Shown here piece after piece: positions 1 through 4,776 of a stretch of DNA of 7,024 nucleotides. The notes beneath the pieces are model-generated. The model did not search any database, was not told the origin of the DNA, and was given only the letters and a program-made list of their open reading frames with translations. Made by a program: the position numbers and the translations under genes. This DNA comes from Lactobacillus sp. (GTDB taxonomy: Bacteria > Bacillota > Bacilli > Lactobacillales > Lactobacillaceae), in assembly GCA_003482405.1 (NCBI GenBank), contig DMZB01000113.1, positions 1 through 7,024 of the forward strand. Direction: 5' to 3'. The number at the start of each line of letters is the position of its first letter. Position 1 is the stretch's first letter.

Positions 1-685
1 CCGTTTGATTGGCCACAATCACAGGTACCTGCTTTTCTTTTGCCACTGTTTCGATTACCTGCTGTGCTGTTGATGTCTGTCCCGGTGCGATAACTACCGT
101 CGTTCCAGATTTAATGATGCCTGCTTTGTTTCGTGCTATTTTCGCAATTGTATCGCCCAAAATTCGTGTGTGGTCCAACGCAATATGTGTAAATACACTA
201 AAGCGCGGCGCCACAATTGCGTTTGTTGCGTCCATCAAACCGCCTAAACCTGCCTCAAGGATGATCCAATCCACCCGTTTTTCGGCAAACCAAACTAACG
301 CAAGCACCACTTCCCACTCAAAGATGGTCAATGGTGAGTTTTCTGGCACGATTTGTTGAACGACAGGCAGTAATTCTTGGTACAAACGGACAAAGTCACC
401 TTTAGAAATCATTTGACCATTTATGACAATTTGTTCACGCTGATCCGTGATTGCTGGGCTCGTAAATACACCCACTCGATAACCGGCAGCCATCAGTGTG
501 TCCGCCGTTAAAGTAACCGTCGAACCCTTACCATTGGTTCCAACAACGTGGATAATTGGTGCCTGCGCATCTGGATGATTAATTTCGGCTAATACACGTC
601 GTAAAAGTGGGACACGATTTTCATCGCCAGCAAGCATTGCCTGACTCATTGTGTGAATTAAAGTTTCATACGTTAATGTTGCCAT
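1..685 (-). CDS. folC: Folylpolyglutamate / dihydrofolate synthase, N-terminal part (cut by window edge)
   Basis: ATP-dependent ligase that adds glutamate to dihydropteroate or folates in the cytosol, keeping folate in the cell and completing dihydrofolate synthesis. 228 codons are visible and the frame stays open to the window edge. The Mur-ligase-type P-loop GTNGKGST lies at residues 49-56. The family motif LEAGLGGLMDATN is at about 143-155, and LDHTRILGDTIAKIARNKAGIIK follows at about 170-192, with the KAGI lysine at 187. The start ATG (685-683) has GAGGG 6 nt upstream and lies inside the end of folE (20-nt overlap), so translation is probably coupled. Two departures from the usual family text: the glycine-rich motif reads GGLMDATN where GGRLDATN is common, and the segment after TSP reads AITDQREQI instead of the usual phenylalanine/arginine-rich folate loop. 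The P-loop and KAGI are intact, so I expect an active enzyme. The C-terminal domain is outside the window. Confidence 0.95.
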   Translation of the reverse strand, partial: MATLTYETLIHTMSQAMLAGDENRVPLLRRVLAEINHPDAQAPIIHVVGTNGKGSTVTLTADTLMAAGYRVGVFTSPAITDQREQIVINGQMISKGDFVRLYQELLPVVQQIVPENSPLTIFEWEVVLALVWFAEKRVDWIILEAGLGGLMDATNAIVAPRFSVFTHIALDHTRILGDTIAKIARNKAGIIKSGTTVVIAPGQTSTAQQVIETVAKEKQVPVIVANQT

Positions 686-1247
686 GTTCGGCCCTCATCA
701 AAAATTCCTGACGTAATGCAGCATTCGTTTTGAAATCACCGAGGTACGTCGCCGTTTGTGTCACCGAGCCAGTTTTATTGACACCGCGCATTTCCATACA
801 CATGTGTCGTGCCGCCACACTGACAGCTACGCCAGCCGGTTGTAAAATTTTCTCCATTTCAGCGGCCACCTGGTTCGTAATGTTCTCTTGAACAGTTGGC
901 CGGTGGCTGACAAAGTCGACTAATCGAGGAATTTTACTCAGCCCAATAATCGTGCCGTTTGTCGGGACATATGCCACACTGACACGGCCAAAAAATGGTA
1001 ACAGATGATGTTCACACATCGAATAAAACGGAATCTGACCAACGACGACCATATCTGCGTTGTCCTCTTCATGAAACAATTTATAATCCTTAAACGTTGG
1101 TTGTTCTAGTGAAGAAAACATTTCTGCGTACGCTCGTGCGACACGGGCCGGCGTTTCGACTAATCCTGCCCGATTTGGATCTTCACCAACCGCCGTTAAA
1201 ATTTGGCGGACGGCGCCTTCAATTGTGTGCTGTTGTTCATCTGTCAT
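666..1247 (-). CDS. folE: GTP cyclohydrolase I
   Basis: Zinc enzyme that converts GTP to 7,8-dihydroneopterin triphosphate, the first committed step of folate synthesis; the family forms a homodecamer in the cytosol. At 193 residues it has the usual bacterial length, with a short N-terminal helix region. The motif SMCEHHLLPFFG (about 76-87) carries the Cys and His zinc ligands, and the third ligand is the Cys in ARHMCMEMRGV (about 146-156). The conserved stretches EDPNRAGLVETPARVA, GLSKIPRLVDF and RPTVQEN are all present. The ATG start has GGAG about 10 nt upstream. The gap to folK is filled by the repeat block 1289-1450. A 27-codon ORF beginning in the proximal repeat arm (1320-1237) overlaps this start out of frame; I do not regard it as a gene. 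The 3' end overlaps folC. Confidence 0.97.
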   Translation of the reverse strand: MTDEQQHTIEGAVRQILTAVGEDPNRAGLVETPARVARAYAEMFSSLEQPTFKDYKLFHEEDNADMVVVGQIPFYSMCEHHLLPFFGRVSVAYVPTNGTIIGLSKIPRLVDFVSHRPTVQENITNQVAAEMEKILQPAGVAVSVAARHMCMEMRGVNKTGSVTQTATYLGDFKTNAALRQEFLMRAEHGNINV

Positions 1248-1288
1248 TAATGTTGGTCTCCTTTAAATCAAATTCCGTACATGTTTCC

Positions 1289-1450
1289 CTTATTGCTCGG
1301 TATCTCTCGGGCTTCGGCATCACTCTTGTAAACGTGCACCCAACTTCTGAATCCTGTGCATAAGCTGTAAGTCAAGTCATTCGAAAGCCCACCGAATGTC
1401 TCACCTTACTTCTTATTGCTCGGATTCAACCCGAAGTTCGGCATCACTCT
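1289..1450. repeat. Interspersed repeat block with two direct-repeat arms, within the fol operon
   Basis: Two arms of about 38 bp lie in direct orientation: 1289-1326 and 1412-1450. Each starts CTTATTGCTCGG and ends TTCGGCATCACTCT, with a diverged centre (12 versus 13 nt), giving a period of 123-124 bp. Between the arms, CATTCG (1378-1383) and CGAATG (1393-1398) form a 6-bp hairpin with a 9-nt loop. Read on the plus strand, the end of the 1289 arm and the following sequence give the peptide text GFGITLVNVHPTSESCA before a stop at 1361-1363. Read on the minus strand they give SDAEAREIPSNKGNMYGI. I have an unverified memory of such strings as small hypothetical proteins in lactobacilli, which is why I suspect a dispersed repeat. 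The arm at 1412-1450 supplies the last Glu codon and stop of folK. Possible roles are RNA processing or a degenerate mobile relic. Confidence 0.7.
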
Positions 1451-1923
1451 AGCCTTTTTACCGCCTGCTTATCGCTGGTTTCTGCCAACCAGTCGCTCAC
1501 TTGACGTTGGATTTGACGGTCATCTTCGCTGATTTCCAAAATTGGTTCAAGCACAAAACGGCGGTTTTTAGCCTCCGGATGAGGCACAACAAGCGTCTCT
1601 GTATTGATGCGCTCGTCGCCATAGAAAATGAGGTCCAGATCCATTGTTCGCGGTCCCCAGTGAACAAAACGGTGCCGATGTTGGGCTTGCTCAATTCGGT
1701 GCATCAACGTCAATAATGATTGCGCTGATCGCGTTGTAATTAACGCAACCGCGGTATTTAAGAAATCATCTTGAACCACGCCACCGACTGGTTGAGTGAT
1801 GTAAAAGTGCGCTACTTTCATGACAGAAGTCGCGTGGTCTGCACGCAACTGGGCCAACGCGTACAACAAGTGTTTGCGCCGATCACCAACGTTTGAACCC
1901 AAACTTAGATATGCCGTCGTCAC
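1444..1923 (-). CDS. folK: 2-amino-4-hydroxy-6-hydroxymethyldihydropteridine pyrophosphokinase (HPPK)
   Basis: Transfers pyrophosphate from ATP to 6-hydroxymethyl-7,8-dihydropterin, preparing it for condensation with p-aminobenzoate by dihydropteroate synthase. It has 159 residues, normal for a stand-alone HPPK. The N-terminal AYLSLGSNVGDR and the signature HWGPRTMDLDLIFYG (88-102) are present. Asp95 and Asp97, the Mg-binding pair, fall at the same numbers as in the E. coli enzyme, which supports the GTG start at 1923-1921. That GTG overlaps the folB stop (GTGA), indicating translational coupling. One oddity: the residue just before the signature Trp is His88, where E. coli has an ATP-contacting Arg; neighbouring arginines 83 and 85 may compensate. 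The final codons (CTA GAG TGA) run into the repeat arm at 1450, so the stop may have been provided by that element. Confidence 0.96.
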   Translation of the reverse strand: MTTAYLSLGSNVGDRRKHLLYALAQLRADHATSVMKVAHFYITQPVGGVVQDDFLNTAVALITTRSAQSLLTLMHRIEQAQHRHRFVHWGPRTMDLDLIFYGDERINTETLVVPHPEAKNRRFVLEPILEISEDDRQIQRQVSDWLAETSDKQAVKRLE

Positions 1924-2285
1924 TGTTCATCACCACCAGCCACCTCAATTTCAACGTTATCAAAGACACCCGCAATTGGCACCGCATATTTGCGGATTCG
2001 AAGCTTAATTCCAGTCGCTTGTGGATACTTGCTGGTCAACATTGCCAACGTATTGTTTGCTAACGATTCGATCAGATTATACGGGTGAGTCAGCACGAAG
2101 TTTTCAATATCCTCATAGACATGTCCATAATGAATGGTCGTCGTGAGGTCGTCATCGTGCACCTTAGTTTCAATTGGATAGTTTAATTCAACATCCACTT
2201 CCAAACGTTGACCCAGCTTCTTTTCTTCAGGATACACACCATTATACGTATGAAATTGCATATTATTAATTCGGATTTTGCCCAT
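1920..2285 (-). CDS. folB: Dihydroneopterin aldolase
   Basis: Cleaves 7,8-dihydroneopterin to 6-hydroxymethyl-7,8-dihydropterin and glycolaldehyde; family members are cytosolic homo-octamers. The 121-residue length is standard. Aligned from memory with the S. aureus enzyme, the active-site residues correspond to Glu21 (in YPEEKKLGQ), Tyr53 (in TIHYGHV), Glu72 (in NLIESLAN) and Lys98 (in LRIRKYAVPI). MGKIRINN is the usual N-terminus for this family. Its SD-like AAGGA lies 12 nt upstream, rather far, and no better in-frame start exists. It is the first gene of the fol operon, so the operon promoter should lie in the preceding 240 nt, but no near-consensus -35/-10 pair is obvious there. No conventional tetrahydrofolate riboswitch is recognisable in the leader. 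Confidence 0.96.
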   Translation of the reverse strand: MGKIRINNMQFHTYNGVYPEEKKLGQRLEVDVELNYPIETKVHDDDLTTTIHYGHVYEDIENFVLTHPYNLIESLANNTLAMLTSKYPQATGIKLRIRKYAVPIAGVFDNVEIEVAGGDEQ

Positions 2286-2490
2286 ATTCTGTTCACGTCC
2301 TTACTGGTATGCAGAAGGCTGACCCGCAAACATACCCGATGTAAATATCAAGTCTCATCTTATCACAAGCCTTCAAGCAGTGCCGCGTGATTGTCTTCGG
2401 CGGCACGTTAAGGGTGCGAAGGGTTCGTTTAGCAAGTTAGCAATCCAGCCCTGTTAAACGCCCGTAAATTTGCACAAATTAACGCCCGCT
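2286..2490 (-). promoter_or_regulatory. folB upstream region with GC-rich inverted repeat
   Basis: About 200 nt upstream of folB contain no ORF worth calling. An inverted repeat GTGCCGC (2380-2386) / GCGGCAC (2400-2406) with a 13-nt loop lies 95-120 nt before the folB start. Neither strand has a T-run after it, so it is not a classical terminator. It could be a leader hairpin or a protein site. A weak minus-strand promoter may lie around the TTGTGATAAGAT text (2370-2359), but I could not fit a convincing -35/-10 pair. Confidence 0.35.
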
Positions 2491-2521
2491 TTGTTCTCTT
2501 TTTCGCCAATGGCACTATACT
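2491..2521 (+). promoter_or_regulatory. Candidate promoter of the first structured RNA
   Basis: TTGTTC (2491-2496) and TATACT (2516-2521) are separated by 19 nt, somewhat long. The -10 matches five of six consensus positions. The predicted start falls just before AAGAAGGATC (2530-2539), the same decamer that follows the promoter-like sequence of the second RNA. Confidence 0.5.
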
Positions 2522-2528
2522 ATAACCA

Positions 2529-3009
2529 TAAGAAGGATCAAAGCTTTCACAGAGAACACGCGGTTATAGCGATGGCGGGAAATTAAGTATTTCGATGTTT
2601 GATTTCTTGGTAATGGCTATCAATTTTGAGCTTTTAAAGGGGTCAGAAATTGACATCGCTGTCTCGAGCGGAAGTTAGCGCAGATCAGCAGTGTGTGGCC
2701 CATTGTTAAATGGGGGCACGTGTCTGATTGCAGTCTTGGAATGCTTCAGTTGTCTAAATCAAGCGGTGCAAACCGTTTGTTGTCCCTATCCCTGCTGTGA
2801 TGGTCAAGGGTTTCAAACGTCGCGTGAATTGGCGCACGATTCATGCCGTTGACAACCATCGTGCTGAAAGGCCACTTTTGATGAGCCAGGGTGAAGGTCG
2901 CCGAGGCTCTCACGATGAAAAAGAAGCGTTCGTTCATCAGCAACAATCGATGTTTGTTGATCAAGGTTATCCTTCCGTGCCGCTGCAGCTTTAGCTGTGG
3001 CGGTTTTTT
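2529..3009 (+). ncRNA. Candidate structured non-coding RNA 1 (about 480 nt), family unknown
   Basis: This stretch lies between a promoter-like sequence and a strong intrinsic terminator, with no credible protein gene. Visible helices are: AGCGATG (2568-2574) with CATCGCT (2654-2660), enclosing hairpin GAAAT/ATTTC (2579-2593); a hairpin around CCCATT/AATGGG near 2699-2713; CGTGAAT/ATTCATG near 2822-2844; GATGGT with ACCATC (about 2799-2860); GAGCC (2883-2887) with GGCTC (2905-2909); GATGAA/TTCATC (2914-2938); and CAACAA/TTGTTG (about 2941-2959). It shares four ordered sequence blocks with the RNA at 3120-3331. I see no T-box motif, RNase P (GAGGAAAGTCC-type) motif or tmRNA tag. A large lactobacillar ornate RNA (GOLLD, ROOL) or 6S RNA is possible but I cannot recognise one. 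The 5' end is inferred from the -10 position. Confidence 0.55.
2980..3009 (+). terminator. Intrinsic terminator of RNA 1
   Basis: A ten-pair stem (2980-2989 with 2994-3003, including one U-G and one G-U pair) around a UUUA loop is followed by six T (3004-3009). This is a textbook rho-independent terminator. It could also act as an attenuator if upstream helices compete with it. Confidence 0.9.
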
Positions 3010-3019
3010 GTTTCTAAAA

Positions 3020-3057
3020 GGCGACAGCATTTGTAGTGCTTACCGTAGATTGTCGTC
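3020..3057. repeat. Inverted repeat between the two RNA units
   Basis: GGCGACA (3020-3026) can pair with TGTCGTC (3051-3057), seven pairs including one G-U, around a 24-nt loop. It lies just after the RNA 1 terminator and before the AT-rich promoter zone of RNA 2. No function can be assigned. Confidence 0.35.
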
Positions 3058-3104
3058 AAAATCAGGTCTTCCAAAAGCATATTAATCGCATAATTTAATT
3101 TTTT

Positions 3105-3113
3105 TGATACACT
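3105..3113 (+). promoter_or_regulatory. Candidate extended -10 promoter of the second structured RNA
   Basis: TGATACACT has the TG-n extension followed by TACACT (3108-3113), after an AT-rich tract with a T-run. No good -35 is seen, as is common for extended -10 promoters. The start would fall at about 3119-3121, at the AAGAAGGATC decamer, in the same relative place as for RNA 1. Confidence 0.5.
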
Positions 3114-3119
3114 TTATTC

Positions 3120-3331
3120 AAGAAGGATCGTTGGGTGATGAAGGCGAATTGAGTCGCTTGACAAAAGATTGACCATCACTTAATGACCGTTTGTTGAGTA
3201 AACCGGCGCAACGGTTCATATCTTACTTTTGGTGAGACGCAGGCCAATGCAAAGGTGTGATCAATAAATGGGTCTCCTTCACAAACGTACGGGACGAACA
3301 CGCCGCTTAGTTATTGGCGTGTTCGTTTTTT
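3120..3331 (+). ncRNA. Candidate structured non-coding RNA 2 (about 212 nt), paralogue of RNA 1
   Basis: The unit opens with AAGAAGGATC (3120-3129). Domain 1 is closed by GTGATG (3135-3140) with CATCAC (3174-3179) and contains hairpin AGGCGA/TCGCTT (3142-3159). Next come the shared 11-mer ACCGTTTGTTG (3186-3196), which can pair partly with CAACGGT (3209-3215), and ACTTTTGGTGAG (3225-3236). That last block leads into a helix GAGAC (3234-3238) with GTCTC (3272-3276). The unit ends in a strong terminator. Domain 1 and the GAGAC helix match RNA 1 in position, but the paired bases differ. A tiny ORF (MKAN, from 3138) follows an SD-like AAGAAGG; I regard it as incidental. It may be a trans-acting sRNA, or an attenuated leader of the membrane-protein operon that starts 60 nt later. 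Confidence 0.6.
3294..3331 (+). terminator. Intrinsic terminator of RNA 2
   Basis: A perfect 11-bp stem (ACGAACACGCC, 3294-3304, with GGCGTGTTCGT, 3316-3326) has an 11-nt loop and a run of six T (3326-3331). It is very strong. Its T-tail overlaps the -35 of the next promoter. Confidence 0.92.
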
Positions 3332-3357
3332 GTTCGCAATATCTGATGTGCTACAAT
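3330..3357 (+). promoter_or_regulatory. Promoter of the small membrane protein / CPBP protease operon
   Basis: TTGTTC (3330-3335), a 16-nt spacer and TACAAT (3352-3357) preceded by TGC give an extended -10. The start would be near 3364, leaving a leader of about 28 nt before the ATG at 3392. This suggests the operon is transcribed independently of RNA 2. Confidence 0.7.
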
Positions 3358-3391
3358 TGGACCATCTCAAAAAATCATGTAGGAGGCCGTC

Positions 3392-3610
3392 ATGCAAAGA
3401 ATACTCTCCGGCAGTATCATTGTTCTCGCCATTCTCATCTTTGGCGGTGTGGTATGGCTCACTGAGGCCCAGCATCTGACTGGCGTTACACTATTTGCCC
3501 TGTGGATTGGCGCCTTTATTTTGACGACCGTGTTGGTCACACTAATCAAAATATGGCAATTGCATCTTCAACAATCCAAAGATGGGAGTCATGACCATGA
3601 ACAACAATAA
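3392..3610 (+). CDS. Small two-helix membrane protein of unknown function
   Basis: A 72-residue protein with two hydrophobic segments (about residues 6-24 and 30-54) joined by a short loop (TEAQHLTG), and a polar His/Gln/Asp-rich tail (HLQQSKDGSHDHEQQ) that is probably cytoplasmic. AGGAGG lies 5 nt before the ATG and a good promoter lies just upstream, so I consider it a real gene. Its last 14 nt overlap the start of the CPBP protease gene, implying coupled translation and perhaps a functional pairing. I recognise no family. Possible roles are a substrate, partner or small accessory subunit of the protease, or part of a bacteriocin immunity module; these are inferences from position only. Confidence 0.8.
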   Translation: MQRILSGSIIVLAILIFGGVVWLTEAQHLTGVTLFALWIGAFILTTVLVTLIKIWQLHLQQSKDGSHDHEQQ

Positions 3611-4301
3611 TCCCTCATCCATGCCTAAATCCGTTTCTATTGTGTTACGCGTACTGGAAGTCGCTGCTCTGTTCATTATGGTCCAGTTGCCACCATCCGT
3701 GTTGGCATTTGCAAACAAAACATCCTTTAAAAATGCCAGTGGCTACTTATTACTCGCAGCTTTTTGGGGATCATTTCTTGTTTGTATCTGGATCGCTTAT
3801 CGCCGTTTTCGCTATTGGTCGGGTGAACGTCTATTTCACGATTTCCGGTTACGTGATATTGGTGTTGCCATTCTTGCTTATTTGGCCATCATTGTTAGTG
3901 AAGTTTTGCTGATGCAATTGCAACGCGTGCTCTACCACACCCAGTCAACTGAGAATAATCAAGCGATCGCTTCCATCATGAAAACCAGCCCTGTCGCCTT
4001 TATTGGTTTCACCGTTTCTGCAGTCGTATTGACACCTTTTTTAGAGGAACTTGTCTTTCGTGGTGTGGTTACCAACATCTTTTTCAAACCAACCAATTTG
4101 TGGGCAAAGGTTGTTTTGTCTGGTGTCCTCTTCTCCAGCGGTCATATTTCCAGTAACCCCATTAGCTTTTTGCTCTATTTCATGATGGGTGCAATTTTGG
4201 CTTTTACCTACCAGACAACCCATAAACAATTTAATTCGATCATGGTTCATTTTATGATTAATGCGGTTGCCATTACACAACTGATCGGTTTAATTCATTA
4301 G
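3597..4301 (+). CDS. CPBP-family intramembrane glutamic endopeptidase (Abi/CAAX protease-like)
   Basis: A multi-pass membrane protein of 234 residues. The family hallmarks are FLEELVFRG (Glu150, Glu151, Arg155), FSSGH with His183, and HFMIN with His218 and Asn222, the presumed catalytic and metal or water-polarising residues of the Rce1/CPBP fold. About six to seven hydrophobic segments are visible. Related LAB proteins are often tied to bacteriocin self-immunity or surface-protein processing, but substrate specificity cannot be read from sequence. I choose the ATG at 3597 because GGGAG (3584-3588) lies 8 nt upstream; in-frame ATGs at 3582 and 3591 would sit before or too close to this site. 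It overlaps the preceding small membrane gene and ends 20 nt before a bidirectional terminator. Confidence 0.93.
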   Translation: MNNNNPSSMPKSVSIVLRVLEVAALFIMVQLPPSVLAFANKTSFKNASGYLLLAAFWGSFLVCIWIAYRRFRYWSGERLFHDFRLRDIGVAILAYLAIIVSEVLLMQLQRVLYHTQSTENNQAIASIMKTSPVAFIGFTVSAVVLTPFLEELVFRGVVTNIFFKPTNLWAKVVLSGVLFSSGHISSNPISFLLYFMMGAILAFTYQTTHKQFNSIMVHFMINAVAITQLIGLIH

Positions 4302-4321
4302 TTCACTCATTTTAATAATTG

Positions 4322-4375
4322 AAAAAAGGTTGCTACCGCCGCGACATTTCCTGTCGTGATGGTAGCAACCTTTTT
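4322..4375. terminator. Bidirectional intrinsic terminator between convergent operons
   Basis: GGTTGCTACC (4328-4337) pairs perfectly with GGTAGCAACC (4361-4370). An inner CGACA/TGTCG helix (4342-4346 with 4352-4356) extends the hairpin. It is flanked by A6 on the left and T5 on the right, so it has a U-tail in both directions. It serves the CPBP operon from the left and the PadR-PspC operon, whose last stop is at 4394, from the right. Confidence 0.93.
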
Positions 4376-4393
4376 AGTCTTCAAACTGAATCA

Positions 4394-4714
4394 CTATTGA
4401 TCATCATGTTTTTGTTTGCTCTGTGGATCCGTAAATTCACCATCAAAAGAATCGTGATGATCTTCGCGGTCATTTTTATGCCGATCATTATCAGTCCATT
4501 CATATGAGGCGTCCGCAGAGAAATGATGAACGTCAGCATCCGGCATCACTAAAGCAGCGATTGCATAGGCGATAATGCCAGGGCCAAACGAAACGGCGAT
4601 TAAGATTCCACCGATGACCCGTGTTAGAGCAATGTCCCAACCAAAATACTCTGCAATACCGCCGAAAACCCCCGCTAAGACTTTGTCGTTTGACTTCGTT
4701 AATTTCTTTTTCAT
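4394..4714 (-). CDS. PspC-domain membrane protein with acidic/His-rich tail
   Basis: A 106-residue protein. Residues about 5-57 form a PspC domain: NDKVLAGVFGGIAEYFGWD, then a hydrophobic helix through GPGIIAYAIAALVMP. PspC domains anchor envelope-stress sensors in the membrane. The remaining ~48 residues are a hydrophilic tail rich in Asp and His (for example NDREDHHDSFDGE), which could bind divalent cations or act as a flexible linker; this is speculative. GGGGAGGAG lies 8 nt before the ATG, an unusually strong ribosome binding site. It is the last gene of the PadR operon, 62 nt after the DUF4097 gene, and ends close to the shared terminator. The likely role is with its neighbours in cell-envelope stress response. 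Confidence 0.9.
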   Translation of the reverse strand: MKKKLTKSNDKVLAGVFGGIAEYFGWDIALTRVIGGILIAVSFGPGIIAYAIAALVMPDADVHHFSADASYEWTDNDRHKNDREDHHDSFDGEFTDPQSKQKHDDQ

Positions 4715-4756
4715 AATTTTTACTCCTCCCCAAAATTTGTTACGTTGTCTTCCATT

Positions 4757-4771
4757 AAGTTATTTTAACTT
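4757..4771. promoter_or_regulatory. Small palindrome ahead of the PspC gene
   Basis: AAGTTA ttt TAACTT is a perfect 6-bp inverted repeat in the 62-nt gap between the DUF4097 and PspC genes. It is short and AT-rich, so it could be chance, an RNA processing site or a weak regulator site. I see no convincing promoter here, so PspC is probably read through from upstream. Confidence 0.3.
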
Positions 4772-4776
4772 CACCA

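Noticed and set aside
1237..1320. 27-codon minus-strand ORF overlapping the folE start as a leader peptide
   Set aside because: It starts inside a repeat arm without a ribosome binding site and has no codon pattern typical of attenuation peptides.
1097..1363. 88-codon plus-strand ORF ending GFGITLVNVHPTSESCA
   Set aside because: It is antisense to folE for most of its length; only its end reflects the repeat element, so it is treated as repeat text and not a gene.
1289..1450. CRISPR array or transposon ends
   Set aside because: There are only two diverged direct-repeat arms, with no regular spacers, no terminal inverted repeats, no transposase and no clear target-site duplication.
2746..3030. 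94-codon ORF on the minus strand (and 65-codon ORF on plus, 2797-2994) in the RNA 1 region
   Set aside because: Compositions are not protein-like, no ribosome binding site precedes either start, they cross the RNA 1 terminator or hairpins, and no family motif is seen.
2529..3331. T-box, RNase P, tmRNA or standard riboswitch identity for the two RNAs
   Set aside because: The diagnostic motifs (T-box TGGNACCGCG, RNase P GAGGAAAGTCC, tmRNA tag and tRNA-like ends) are not present by eye; a lysine-riboswitch-like GTCGCCGAGG is too isolated.
3268..3465. 65-codon plus-strand ORF across the RNA 2 terminator and operon promoter
   Set aside because: It reads through a terminator, a promoter and the true start of the 72-residue gene, with no ribosome binding site.
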